From Henckelia pumila (lineage: Eukaryota > Streptophyta > Magnoliopsida > Lamiales > Gesneriaceae), in contig NC_133123.1 of assembly GCF_033568475.1 (NCBI RefSeq), positions 162,827,753-162,891,752 on the forward strand: a DNA stretch of 64,000 bases, given 5' to 3'. This document shows positions 9,143-21,623 of this stretch, one piece after another. Position 1 is the first letter of the stretch, and each line of letters starts with the position of its first letter. Below the pieces are notes generated by a model. The model did not search any database. It saw nothing but the letters and a program-made list of their open reading frames with translations, and was not told where the DNA came from. Position numbers and translations under genes: made by a program.

Positions 9143-9919
9143 AGAATAAATAAGAGGGGGGAAGGTGATGCGCGTACTGTGTCCGCATGGGAAGTAGATT
9201 TCCATGTTTAACGATTATTTTCTCATGCTAATTTTTAAGTACAAATTATATCTTGGATATGAACTCAATTTTCACTTGAAAATTATGAGATTTTTATTTG
9301 TTAAGTTGGATTCCAATTCCATAATTTCAAAAGAAACCTGGAGATATTTCAAATGACTCAAATAACTCGTAAGTTGATCAACTCATTGGCTCCATATTCT
9401 AACTGTTTACCGATAAAGCTATATAGCAAATGGATCACTATAATTTCACACACGGAAGGATCTTCAATTACCCATAAAAAAGGCTCAAAAATGATGCAAG
9501 CCTGGAAATGCCATTATACTAACTGAGATGGCAACTGTTGGCAAATCTTTTAAAACAAACTTGACTTTAATCAATAAAACATCAGTGTGCTTGAACAGTA
9601 TATAACATATCATCTCCAGCTACCCAAAATCATCACCTGCTTCGTAATCGGCTCCTTTTGGGAGGCGGGTAATGAGGTGCATGGAGTACGGGCATAACTA
9701 AATCTGAGCATCTCGCCAAAAGAAAAGTGAATAAACTGCCACAACCATACAATGAGCTTGAAGCATCCAAATCCGCTCAAGGCTTTTTCCCTTCTCCAGA
9801 AACCACCTTCAACAGTGTTGTCTCTGCCAAGAAGCCAACCAACTAATGACTTTGTTTAGGGAGTGGCAAGATATGTTCACCTGCTCGGAAGTAATTTTAG
9901 GTATTTGATGCCAGCAGGA
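9143..9919. other. Convergent intergenic region (3' UTRs of PPR and helicase genes)
   Basis: About 780 bp lie between the PPR stop (9142) and the helicase stop (9920). No reading frame or repeat is seen. It should contain both 3' UTRs. The AATAAA-like strings present (for example TTTATT at about 9295 on the plus strand, and AATAAAA near 9576) are candidate polyadenylation signals only. Confidence 0.5.
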
Positions 9920-12900
9920 TTAATAATCTTTTTTGTTGGGGCATTCTGATGCTCTGTGGCCAGAGCGTCCACAGTTGAAACACGCACCTCCAAAGCCAGC
10001 TCTGTCAATTACATATGAATCTTTGTCAAATATTCATAAAAAGATAGAAGTACATATATATAGCTCTCTGATTCGAACATTGCGGACTTCCAACTTTGCA
10101 TTGTCTTCTCCGCGTCTAACAATGTACAAAGAATTATGATTTGAGGAAACATACCTATCCCGGTTCCCAAAAGATGGTGAGGATGGTGAACGGCTTGATC
10201 GTCTATCATTAATTAACCAATCACTCCCACTGCTGCTTCTCGAGTTCCTTGACCACCCATTTTCAGTCCTACCGCTGCGACCACCTCGTTTGGAGTCATT
10301 ATCAAAATTATCATCATCCAACCAATCACGAGAAGATCTAAAGCCTCTCGAGTCCCTCGATCCTCGTTGTGGGCGCCTCTCGTTGTTTGAAAATTTGCCA
10401 TAATAATCACTTGGAGGTCCATCGTCTTGCAAAGGGGGCAACTATGATGGAACAAGGCAAAAACAGAGATGGGAAGTCAACATCAGAAAACAAATACTGA
10501 ATATTGGAATCATATAAAACATTGACGTGATGATCGTAGTAAGCAAGACCTATTACATATGGTAGGCCAAATATGAACATAGTCACATACCTTGGTGATT
10601 TTTGTTATAGTGTTCCCAGGTGGTAGCTCCTTATTTAGTAACTCTTTGGCAATCTCCTCTGGGAGATCAAAAACTGCTCCTTGAACCTGACAGCACGTTG
10701 AAATAATTTTTATTATTATTTTTTTGAATGATGCACGTTGAGATAATTAATGACACAATATAAAACTTTACTCATAAAATACAACAAAAAGAAGAGACTT
10801 TAACATCATCAATATTCACCTTTTCATCTGCGATAAGGTGTATTTTTCCAATTTCATCAGCAGCAGAAGAATAAACATCAGAAAGAAACCCGGTTAGTGA
10901 TCTGGCAGACAGGTATCCTCGAGAATAACCAGTTTCGCGAGTCAACTGTAATGTAACCAGGCCCTGAAGTGCAAACAAACAGTTCCAGTTCAAATCTAGT
11001 ACTAGGAGGGAAAGAAGCAAAAAATAATTATTAAGATCCATAAAAAAATTCCTAACTTGAACGAGCTTAACAAAAGCCGTACTGTTCAAAAACATATGGT
11101 CAGAGTAAGCAGACACAAAAACGAAAATAGAGCATGAAATTGAAGGGTATAAGCAACTTTAGAAACTGGCCAAGCAGTTAAAAAACTAGTAAACTGTATG
11201 TGGATTAGAAATACATTTGCCAAAGGTTTTATGACAAGGAAACAACTATTTTGAAGTTCAGACAGCAAATATGAAAACTTCATCTCGAGTCTCTACCTGT
11301 TCATGAGTAATAAGAGAACGGGATGATGGAGGCTGAGAAAAACCACTTAAGGTTGCTAAAGCAGCAGCAAGAGCATCAACTCCTTTCTGTTCCATCAGTT
11401 TTTGTGCTGTGGGAGTGAAGTACTCGATTGATTCAGGATGCACTCCACTGAGGGTAGAAACCACTTGCTCAGCTGATGACTCCAAAACCTCTTGAATAGA
11501 AGGCGGACTGATGAACTCAAACTTGCAGCCAACATCCCGCTCAAGAGATTTGACTGTCCTTCTCTGGCTACTAGTGAACATCAAAACAGCAGTGCCTTCT
11601 TTTCCTGCACGACCAGTTCGACCAGATCTGTGCACAAATGTTTCTGGATCGTTTGGAAGCTCATAATGGATAATCTGACAAGGTTAAAATGGGGAAAAAA
11701 CCAAGAAACACCCATTAGCACCAACCACCAGCATGCTCTACTATAATTAAAAGCACCAACAAATATTCCTCAAATTATAGTCCAACAATATATATTGCAA
11801 GGTGGATTTTTTTTATTCCTTAATTGTGGATAATTACACACTCACTCATCGTCACAGTAAGTCCACAACTTCCGGCATCAATATCACAACATTATTGATT
11901 ATATAACCCACTGAAACATTTGAAAGACCTTTGAAGCATGTCAAAAGCATATTTATTTTTGAACTTACAAGGTCAACGTTAGGTATATCAAGCCCACGAG
12001 CAGCAACATCAGTAGCAACAAGCACTGTAAATTTTCCTTGCCTGAAACCATTTAGTGTTCGTTCTCTCTGGTGTTGAGAAATGTCGCCATGCAGTGCCTC
12101 TGACGCAATGCTATTGGTTAATGCCATGGAGACTTCATCAGCATCTCGTTTAGTTTGTGTAAACACAATAGCTTTTCCACCCCTAGCATAAACCTGGGAA
12201 GAAAAATTAAATCTATGGTTAGAAAACTACAAATAACTCCATGCAAGCGACCATCATATCATTCTATATAGCATACAGCTCAACAATTTATGTAAAATAA
12301 AGATGTTATTCAATAGGATGTTAACTCCTACCATCACAAGGTCACCGAGGATTGTCCGCTTAGATGCTGCTGTAGTTGGTATAGCATACAACTTAATCCC
12401 TTCCGCCAACTTTTCATTTTGGTCACCAACCTATGATGGAAAAAATGATCATGTCATGAGTCCCAATATTACATGGATAATATCTTCTCACAACGAACCA
12501 AAGCAGGAAATTAGACCTATTTACTTTACCAAAGAATATAGAGGGAACTGTTGATGAAGAATGAGAAATTACCAGATCAATGTTCAGAGGGTTGTCTAAA
12601 TACTTTCTAGCTAATTTCTTTACCCAGCCAGGCATGGTTGCCGAAAAAAGCATGCTCTGCCTCTGTGCAGGAAGTTTTTCTAGAATGACCTCTACATCTT
12701 CCTCAAATCCAACAGCAAGCATTTGATCCGCTTCGTCGAGGACCAAATATTGAACTTCACCCAATTTCAGACTGTTATTATTGATAAGATCAATAATTCT
12801 ACCAGGAGTTCCAACCACGATATCAACACCTCGAGAAAGAGCACTTTCTTGGGTGAGATACGAGACCCCTCCATAGATACAAGCCGTGTTTAAAGATGGT

Positions 12901-14135
12901 GCAGTCTCTTTAAATTCCTTCTCCACTTGCTTAGCCAATTCCCTAGTAGGTGCAAGAACCAATACCTTTGGAAGCCTCCCACGTCTTCAACCAGTAAAAG
13001 AAACATTATTGCCGTCATAAAAGCAAGTGAAATATATAATTTCAGTCAATATGTTACACAAAGTACCTCAAAAAGCCTCTTTCTTGTTCCAGATCATCGA
13101 GTCCTTTGATTATTGGAATTCCAAATGCCAATGTTTTCCCTGTTCCAGTCTTTGCACGGCCAATTATATCTCGACCTTCCAATGCTGGAACCAAAACAGC
13201 TCTCTAAATAAAAGTTAAGAGCATGATAGATTAGGCAACCTCTCGGAAAAGCTTACAAACACAGCTTTGTGGGGGGAAAAAAAACAGAAAAAGTAAATGC
13301 TCATGTCAGCGTACGAAAAGAATCACCAAAATTGGTAGAGCAGGACAATGCATAGAAAACAATTTCTTGAACACCTCTGTCCATGCAGGGAAAAAGTTAT
13401 TCCATAGACGGTCAATACATGAAGAAACGTCAACTTACTATAAAATTGTATTTATTCTATCATTTGGGTGTCATAATACAAGTTACAATTATGATTTTAG
13501 TGGTCAATGGCTGATATTATAAGCACAAAAACTATGAACGTCCGCCAGCCACTAGTATAACCAACTGAAGTACCATTACTCACAGTCAGCCGTAAAACCA
13601 AACATAAACCTACTATACATCAGAATAAGAATCCAAACACCCGACAAAAAATATATAGTAAATCATCACAAAAACTCTGAAAAGAAGCTAGATGAAATAA
13701 AAACAATACCTGAATAGGAAAAAGTTGAGTAATCCCACGCTTTTGGAGCGTGTCCACAAGCCGCGCAGGCAAACCCAGTTTCGAAATTTCAAGCTCATCC
13801 ACACTTCCAGCTTCATTCCCATCCAATCCACCTTCATCCTCCTCGTATTCACTCTCGCTGACAACGCCCCTCCCGAACTCACCAAACCCCTTGAAAGCTT
13901 CCTCGCTCAGAACCGAAGAATTCGGAGTGGCAACAGCGGGAGCAACAAAAGAGTTGGAAGCTCCCGCAACCGTTTTGAGGCGAACGGCAGAAGAAAAGAC
14001 TCTGAATGGAGTCTCAGCAGTGGAGAAATGGAGACATAGCGGTGGGGTGGAAGAGGGGCGCTTGGAGTGGTCGAGGGAGGAGTTGGTTCGGTAAATGGAG
14101 GAAACTCCGATGGTGGAAGACGAGCAAGCCGCCAT
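9920..14135 (-). CDS. RH3: Chloroplast DEAD-box ATP-dependent RNA helicase, RH3 type
   Basis: I traced ten exons with GT-AG borders: 14135-13710, 13203-13067, 12984-12573, 12430-12332, 12193-11969, 11674-11297, 10963-10820, 10686-10591, 10441-10155 and 10001-9920. They give 2286 nt and 761 residues with no stop. An upstream in-frame GTG (14204) is not used; ATG 14135 begins a Ser-rich plastid transit peptide (about 55 residues). Motifs in order: Q motif ending near residue 142, Walker A AKTGTGKT 159-166, GTPGR 246-250, DEAD 271-274, [13 protein letters not shown], a GUCT-type C-terminal domain, an Arg/Ser/Gly-rich tail and a CCHC zinc knuckle (C742, C745, H750, C755). This order and sequence match Arabidopsis RH3/EMB1138 (748 residues), which acts in chloroplast group II intron splicing and 50S ribosome assembly. 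It is intact. Confidence 0.95.
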
Positions 14136-14361
14136 GGAAGGAGGAGAGGAGGGGAGAGGAGATAAGGCAGAGGTTTTGGTTTGTATGGTACTCTCAACTT
14201 CCACCTCGCTAGCGGGGAGAAGCTTGGCTTTGGATATTTATCTTTGATTTGAAGGGTTTTGCTTTGGAAATATCTACCATTTTCAATAAAATTAAATATA
14301 TTAATAATGAAAACTCACATTATGTATTCTGAAAACGTTTTAATCTTAAATATAATCCATG
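14136..14361 (-). promoter_or_regulatory. 5' UTR and proximal promoter of the RH3 gene, truncated upstream by copia element 2
   Basis: On the minus strand, a CT-rich tract (CTCCTCTCCCCTCCTCTCC) immediately precedes the ATG, as in plant pyrimidine-patch 5' UTRs. The AT-rich segment near 14285-14310 contains TATATTTAAT-like strings, but no single TATA box is convincing. Only 227 bp of native upstream sequence remain before the LTR of copia element 2. The original upstream DNA resumes at about 20696. Confidence 0.5.
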
Positions 14362-14616
14362 TATTGGAAATTATATATTAAAATTAGATTGAAAATTATT
14401 GTGATGGTGATGTGATGATATTTTAATTTTTGATTATGTAATGGATGACATATTTATTTTTGGACATTTCTCAATTGAGAATCTATAAATAGACCTCAAT
14501 ATTTGTGAAAAAAATAACACAAGTTTAGAGAGAAGATTTTATAAGTGCTTGGTTTGATATATATTTTGAGTTTTAGAGTTTTTAGTTTTTACCATAAATT
14601 TTTACTTTTCACAACA
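14362..14616 (+). repeat. 5' LTR of copia element 2
   Basis: 255 bp, starting TATTGGAAATT (a variant of the usual TG start) and ending CACAACA. It carries TATAAATA at 14484-14491 in the element's sense direction, about 350 bp upstream of the RH3 start codon and pointing away from it. Confidence 0.9.
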
Positions 14617-14891
14617 CGTTATCAGCACGATCGCTCGAAGGTTTTCTATAATTTCCGACTCTCCAAAACACAAGAAAAAGACAAAAATATTTAACAAGTA
14701 AGTATATTTATTTTATTGTTTATTTATTTGTTGTGTATATATTTAATATATAATATCATGTTATTATCAGACATGATAAAAAAATAAGTTTTTTTAAAAA
14801 AACTTGTTATAAATCCTGGGAGGATGTTAAGACGACATCCCACACTCTCAGTAAGGGATACGACAAGTATAAAAGCCTCTAAAGTTTTTAA

Positions 14892-15260
14892 ATAATAACG
14901 TGATATGATTATACATTATTGCTTATATAATTTTATTGTGTAATTATATTTGTATAATTTTATGTTATTATATAAGAGGCTGTCTATGACACCGACCTTA
15001 TAATAACGTGATATGATTATACATTACTGCTTATATAATTTTATTGTCTAATTATATTTGTATAATTTCATGTTATTATATAAGAGGCTATCTATGACAC
15101 TGACCTTATAATAACGTGATATGGTATATATTTATTATGTATATATACTAACTATATCAATATATAATTTCATGTTATTATATAAGAGGTTGTCTAGGAC
15201 ACTGACCTTATAATAACGTAATATGATATATATTCTATTGCGTATATTTAATTATGATTA
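14892..15260 (+). repeat. 108-bp tandem repeat in copia element 2 leader
   Basis: Units begin ATAATAACGTGATATG at 14892, 15000 and 15108, then ATAATAACGTAATATG at 15210 (partial). The spacings are 108, 108 and 102. Each unit ends with TATAAGAGGCTGTCTATGACACCGACC or a close variant. It lies between the 5' LTR and gag, in untranslated leader; the third unit is the most diverged. Confidence 0.88.
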
Positions 15261-15644
15261 CCATTATATGCATCACATGATTATCACGAATTTTTATTCA
15301 ACACATACTCGATTTTTTCTTACCCCCAACGGTAACAAACGGCTAGTTTTTGCCCTACAAATATGTTCACTCAAACTCATTTTCAATCACACCAAATTCA
15401 CTCTTTCTCTCAAAATAATTTCTCCTCGATTTTTTGAAGATGAAGATGATGGCATTTATAAGGCTATTTTTCATAACGACTATGATCATCATGCTCACGA
15501 GTCTTGTACTCACCAGCGATTTTCCATCACATACTTTTTCTCTATTTGTACACGCACTTGTAATCTTCGTTATTTCATTATTTTGTATTGTCGTACTAAT
15601 AGAAATTAACTAATAAAATGCATTGTTATTTTTCTAGTACCACC

Positions 15645-16682
15645 ATGTCAAATTTGGCAAAGATTGAATTTGTTGCGCTCGATATCTCTGGAAAGAATTA
15701 TATGTCATGGACTCTCGATGTAGAGATGCATCTTGAGTCATTGGGTCTAAGTGATACCATCAAAGAAAATAATATATCATCCTCACAAGAAAATGCAAAG
15801 TTTATGATTTTCTTACGTAGACATCTTGATGAAGGATTGAAATGTGAGTATCTCACAGAAAAAGACCCAATGATTTTATGGAAATGGCTGAAAGAAAGAT
15901 TAGAGCATATAAGGGAAGTTATACTCCCGACCGCCCGTGATGAATGGAATACGTTGAGATTTCAAGACTTTAAAAAAGTAAGTGATTACAATTCTGCGAT
16001 GTATCGAATAGTCTCGCAATTGAAATTTTGTGGGCATGTTGTTACTGAGATGGAAATGCTTGAAAAAACATTTTCCACATTCCACGCATCAAATATAACT
16101 CTACAACAACAGTATAGAGTGCGTGGATTTTTTAGATATTCCGAACTCGCATGTCTTCTTGTGGCGGAAAAGAACAACGAATTGTTAGTAAGAAATCATC
16201 AATCCCGACCCACTGGTTCAACGGCATTTCCAGAAGCAAATGTCGTAGTTAAAAATGAAAACCAAAATCAAAGGCATAGACAATATTTTGGTCTTGGACG
16301 AGGTCGAGGAAGTGGGCGTGGACGTGGACGTAAAAATTATCGCGGTCGTGGTCGTGGCCGTGGATATGAAAATAATCGAGATAGTTATTTCAATAACTCA
16401 TCTAAAAAGAACGTCACGAACCACCCACCAAAAAGGCAGCATGAAAATACGAGTGAAAATGAAAATCACTCAAAAAGATCTGAGAGTGTTTGTTATAGAT
16501 GTGGCACTCCAGGACATTGGTCACATATTTGTCAAACCCCTGAGCACCTATGTAAGCTCTATAAAGAATCGACAAAGGGAAAAGGAAAAGAGACCAATTT
16601 TATTAAAAATAGTGACCATTTAATTGGTTCAACTAGTTTCAATGCTGCAGATTTTTTGAATGATTTCGAAGATATTGATTAA
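15645..16682 (+). CDS. Copia element 2 Gag
   Basis: A start at ATG 15645 (context ACCACCATGT) is preferred over the in-frame ATG at 15618. The 345-residue Gag has the plant copia 'LDISGKNYMSW' core near residues 14-24. A long Arg-Gly repeat (GRGRGSGRGRG, about residues 222-246) and a CCHC knuckle, CYRCGTPGHWSHIC (about 286-299), are nucleic-acid-binding parts. The reading frame is complete, unlike the pol region downstream, which lies in other frames. Confidence 0.85.
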   Translation: MSNLAKIEFVALDISGKNYMSWTLDVEMHLESLGLSDTIKENNISSSQENAKFMIFLRRHLDEGLKCEYLTEKDPMILWKWLKERLEHIREVILPTARDEWNTLRFQDFKKVSDYNSAMYRIVSQLKFCGHVVTEMEMLEKTFSTFHASNITLQQQYRVRGFFRYSELACLLVAEKNNELLVRNHQSRPTGSTAFPEANVVVKNENQNQRHRQYFGLGRGRGSGRGRGRKNYRGRGRGRGYENNRDSYFNNSSKKNVTNHPPKRQHENTSENENHSKRSESVCYRCGTPGHWSHICQTPEHLCKLYKESTKGKGKETNFIKNSDHLIGSTSFNAADFLNDFEDID

Positions 16683-16799
16683 AAAATTGGTGGAACTAGA
16701 TTGTAACAAATTTGTATTTTTCATGCATTCTTGTATTATAAAGCATGTTATATTTTGCATTTGTATTGTACTTAATTTTTCTTTATTGCATTTTTGTGA

Positions 16800-19700
16800 A
16801 GTTTGATATGGAAAATGCTATGAGCAAACATGGAAATAATATCATGAAAATTTGCATACCGGATAGTGGTACAACGCACACTATTCTGCGAGATAAAAAA
16901 TATTTCATGGAAATAAAACCAACAAAAACAATGGTGAATACCATATCAGGTTCTGTAGACTTGATTGAAGGTTGTGGTAAAGCACAATTTTTGTTACCAA
17001 ATGGTACAAAATTTCGGATAAATGATGCTTTATATTCACCACAATCGAAAAGAAATTTGTTGAGTTTTAATGACATATATTCTCATGGATATGATACTGA
17101 GACAATAACTGATGGAAATCAGAAATATATATGTCTTACCACATATAAATCAGGAGAGAAATATGTGGTTGAAAAATTATCAATGCTCCTACTGGATTGC
17201 ATTATACACATATAAGGTCAATCGAATCAAATATGATGGTTAATAATTTTTCAATATTAACCAATTGGCATGATCGATTGGAACATCCTGATTCAATAAT
17301 GATGCGAAGAATTATTGAAAATACATATGGTCATTCATTGAAAGACCAGAAGATCTTTCAGAATAATATGTTTCAATGTAAAGCATGTTCTCTTAGAAAA
17401 CTTATTATAAGACCATCACCAGCTAAAATCCAAACAGAATCACTCATATTTCTTGAACGTATTCAGGATGATATTTGTGGGCCAATTCATCGACCATGTG
17501 GACCATTTCGATATTTTATGGTATTGATCGATGCCTCCAGCAGATGGTCACATGTATGATTATTATCAACTCGGAATGTGGCATTTACAAGATTAATGGC
17601 TCAAATAATAAAATTACGGAATTAATTTCCCGATTATACAATCAAGAAAATAAGGCTTTATAACGCTGGAGAATTTACTTTCCAAACTTTCAATGACTAT
17701 TGTATGTCAATGGGAATTACTGTTGAACATCCTGTTGCTCATGTTCATACACAGAATGGATTAGCTGAATCATTGATTAAACGTCTACAACTAATTGCTA
17801 GACCAATGATTATGAGAACAAAACTCCCTATTTCTATATGGGGACATGCAATTTTACATGCTGCGGAATTAATTCGGATCAGATCAAGTGCATATCATAA
17901 ATTCTCTCCATTGCAACTTGCATTTGGTAAAGAACCAAATATTTCTCATCTGAGAATTTTTGGATGTATGGTGTATGTGCCTATTGCACCACCTCAACAA
18001 TCAAAAATGGGTCCTCAAAGAAAAATCGGTATTTATATCGGTTATGATAGCCCATCAATCATTCGATATCTTGAGACTCAGACAGGCAATGTGTTTACAA
18101 CACGCTTTGCTGATTGTCATTTTAATGAAGAAATCTTCTCAATGTTAGGGGGAGAAAATAAACACATCGAAAAGGAAATCACATGGTATGTACCATCATT
18201 GTTACATTTGGATCCAAGGACCAAACAATGTGAGAAAGATGTACAAAAAATTGTGCACTTGTAAAGAATTGCAAATCAAATTCCAGATGCATTTGCAGAC
18301 ACAAAAGGGGTAACAAAATCATATATACATGCTGTAAATGCCCCTGCTCGAATTGAAATTCCAAAGAAACAAATTGAAGACACTCATGATGTTATAAAAC
18401 GCTTGAAGCGTGGAAGGCCAGTTGGTTCCAAGGATAAAAATTCTCGGAAAAAAAAAAAGGCATAGAGAAACACGATGATCATAAAATAGAAAATGGTGTT
18501 CCAGAAGAAACACCTGATGATGAAAATATTCTGTCAGAACTACAAACTGACGAGAATCGTGAAATATCTATCAATTATATTAATACTGGAAAAATATGGA
18601 ACCGAAAAGATATAGAAGATATTGATGAGATATTTTCTTATAATGTGGCATGTGACATCATAAATAAAAATAAGGATCATGAACCAAAATCTTTTGGAGA
18701 ATGTAAAACTCGTCATGATTGGGCCAAATGGAAAGATGCCATCCAGGTTGAATTGGATTCGCTAAATAAACGTAATGTTTTTGGACCTATAGTCCTTACA
18801 CCTAAAGGTGTAAAACCTGTTGGATACAGATGGGTTTTTATTCGAAAGCGAAATGAGAAAAATGAAATAGCAAGATATAAAGCTAAACTTGTTGCACAAG
18901 GTTTTTCTCAAAGGCCTGGAATTGATTATGAAGAAACGTATTCTCCTGTTATGGATGCAATTACGTTTCGATATTTGATTAGTTTGTACGTGTCTGAAAA
19001 TTTAGAAATGTGTCTTATAGATGTTGTTACAGCTTACTTATACGGATCACTTGATAGTGATATATACATGAAAATTCCTGAAGGATTTAAGATGTCTGAA
19101 ACACAAAGTTCAAAATCCAGAGAATTTTATTCTGTAAAATTGCAAAGATCATTATATGGGTTGAAGCAATCCAACCGAATGTGGTATAATCGGCTAAGTG
19201 AGCACTTGATGAAAAATGGATATGTAAATGATCCAATATGCCCTTGTGTTTTCATCAAGAAAACAACATCCGGATGTGTAATTATTGTTGTATATGTTGA
19301 TGATTTAAATATCATTGGAACGAATAAAGAAATTCAATAAGTTATGATGTACTTGAAAGAAGAATTCAAAATGAAGGATCTTGGGAAAACCAAGTATTTC
19401 TTGGGTTTGCAAATTGAACAAAAAGAATGTGGAATTTTTGTTCACCAGGCAAATTATATAGAAAAGATCCTTAAACGTTTTAATATGGATAAATCAAATC
19501 CATTAAGTACTCCAATGGTTGTAAGATCATTAAACATAGAAAAGGATCCATTTCGTCCATGTGAAGATGATGAAGTTATTCTTGGTCCAGAAGTACTATA
19601 TCTAAGTGTCATTGGTGCCCTTATGTATCTTGCAAATTGCACTAGACCTGATATATCTTTTGATGCAAATTTATTAGCAAGATTCAGTTCATATCTAACA

Positions 19701-20290
19701 AAGAGGCACTGGAATGAAATTAAACATATATTCCGTTATCTACGAGGAACGACAGATTTGGGACTTTTGTACTAAAAGAAACCAATCAAAGTATCATTGG
19801 TTATGCTGATGCTGGATATTTATCTGATCCACATAAGGCACGTTCCCAAACCGGATATGTATTTACTCATGGAGGCACAGCAATTTTTTGGCGTTCACAG
19901 AAACAAACACTAGTAACAACTTCATCAAATCATGCCGAGATTATTGCGCTACATGAAGCAAGTCGTGGATGTGTTTGGCTAAAATCAATGACACAACATA
20001 TCCAAACTTCTTGTGGATTGTCAGTAAACAAGAATCCTGTGACGCTGTATGAAGATAATGCTGCATGTATTGCTCAAATGAAAGAAGGATACATCAAAAG
20101 TGACAGAACCAAACATATCACCCCAAAGGTCTTTGCCTACACTCAAGAGTTTGAGAAGAATAAAGATATTGATATCTGTTACATTCAATCAAGTGAGAAC
20201 TCATCAGATCTCTTCACAAAGGCGCTTCTTACGGCAATATTCAGAAAGCATATATATAATATTGGGATGCGAAATCTACAGCGTATGTGA
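16800..20290 (+). pseudogene. Copia element 2 pol remnant (protease, integrase, RT, RNase H)
   Basis: The coding similarity runs across at least four frame segments. Protease with DSGTTHT is at about 16860-16880, ending at stop 17213-17215. Integrase zinc region and first core part, 17230-17559, ends TGA. A damaged stretch follows at 17560-17703. The integrase remainder runs 17704-18264 (TAA). RT runs 18645-19340, with VYVDDLN near the end, and is interrupted by an in-frame TAA at 19338-19340. RT continuation 19344-19775 ends TAA. RNase H runs about 19790-20290 in another frame (EDNAACIAQMK segment). In the integrase zinc region the usual Gly of the HxxxxGH segment is Glu. It cannot encode an active polymerase. 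Confidence 0.88.
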
Positions 20291-20441
20291 AGAATCGATC
20301 GTATTAACATGAGGGGGAGTTTACGTGGCTGCACTCTTTTTTTCTTGCTATGGTTTTTATCCCACTGGGTTTTTCCTAGTAAGGTTTTTAACGAGCCAGT
20401 ATACAAACACGTAATATCACGATCATCATCATAAGGGGGAG

Positions 20442-20695
20442 TATTGGAAATTATATATTAAAATTAGATTGAAAATTATTGTGATGGTGATGTGATGATA
20501 TTTTAATTTTTGATTATGTAATGGATGACATATTTATTTTTGGACATTTCTCAATTGAGGATCTATAAATAGACCTCAACATTTGTGAAGAAATAACACA
20601 AGTTTAGAGAGAAGATTTTATAAGTGTTTGGTTTGATATATATTTTGAGTTTTAGATTTTTTAGTTTTTACCATAAATTTTTACTTTTCACAACA
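20442..20695 (+). repeat. 3' LTR of copia element 2
   Basis: 254 bp, preceded by the polypurine tract AAGGGGGAG and ending CACAACA before the flank CCATC. Differences from the 5' LTR include ATTGAGG for ATTGAGA and GTGTTTGG for GTGCTTGG. Confidence 0.9.
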
Positions 20696-20888
20696 CCATC
20701 TTTAATTTAATTAATCAATAAATTGTATGCACTCTTGGTACTCAAGAAAATCCAATGCGCTGCATCTATAAATATGCTCCCAATCATAGAATTGAGGAAA
20801 TACGTTTATACCAAAAATTATAGTCGGCCATCTTGCCATTCAAAATTGGCGTTGGATTGGATTAAGGTCTATTTGAAAGTAGTTGTTG
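20696..20888. other. AT-rich spacer; possible displaced upstream DNA of RH3
   Basis: No coding frame. It contains CTATAAATATG near 20766 and a Trp/Leu-like fragment too short to assign. If the copia insertion is simple, this is the DNA that originally lay just upstream of the RH3 promoter. Confidence 0.35.
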
Positions 20889-21576
20889 AGGTCTGATGCG
20901 TTCAAAAATTTTCGCATCACATAAATTACCTTCAGCCGGTAATTACGAACCAATTTTTTCAATAGACTGAACCAAATGCTACCCAAAATATTTCTGTGTA
21001 TCAAAGAAAACATGTGAGATGGCTCGCCCGAAGGCGAAGCGCCGAAGCCACTCCGATGCTCAAGTCAGTGCAGGATTCAATAGAAAAGATGTATGAAAAT
21101 TGCAAAGAGGAAATATGAGAAAGAAGTGTAAAAGACATATATGAGATATGTATGAAAAAGGTTGAGAGAGATTATGGAAAAAATACAACCTACCTCAATA
21201 AGGGTTATGGATCCCTTATTTATAGGAAGAGAGCCTCGATCCAAGTTCATATAGAACTGTAATGTATAATACAACTAGATTTATGCATATCCATGCAATA
21301 TTATAATATATCTCTAAAATATAAATAAATATATGATAGGATTTTTACAGTTTTGTGTTTTAAACTGTAACAATCAATTATTGCATAGTGATCTTTCAAA
21401 TAAGCAGGAATACGAGACTATAGAGTGTCAAATATTTCTTACTACTAGATCTAAATTATTAAAATATGGATGGAGACCTAGCCATATGCATAGCTAATCC
21501 ATGTACCAAACATTTTTATGATCATAATGAATACAAAATCCTAGTCTCATCAGAGGATTAGTAAGTCCTACCCCAT

Positions 21577-21623
<47 letters not shown>

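Larger units (their letters stand above)
14362..20695 (+). mobile_element. Ty1/copia LTR retrotransposon 2, decayed pol, short LTRs
   Basis: Matching LTRs at 14362-14616 and 20442-20695 flank gag, protease, integrase, RT and RNase H in copia order. By eye the LTRs differ at five substitutions and one 1-bp indel (about 2 percent). Flanks CCATG (left) and CCATC (right) are a 5-bp target duplication with one mismatch. The sequence after the 5' LTR, CGTTATCAGCACGA, is the usual primer-site region of this plant copia type. The polypurine tract AAGGGGGAG ends at 20441. Gag is open, but pol has several stops and frame changes. The element lies head-to-head with the RH3 gene. Confidence 0.92.

Noticed and set aside
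14136-14204. N-terminal extension of RH3 from GTG 14204
   Set aside because: Non-ATG start; ATG 14135 fits the known RH3 N terminus and lies after a pyrimidine-rich 5' UTR.
16683-16800. Intron between Gag and protease in copia element 2, by analogy with chromovirus E
   Set aside because: The gag stop precedes every usable GT, and the acceptor side gives no frame-restoring solution that I could support in this decayed copy.
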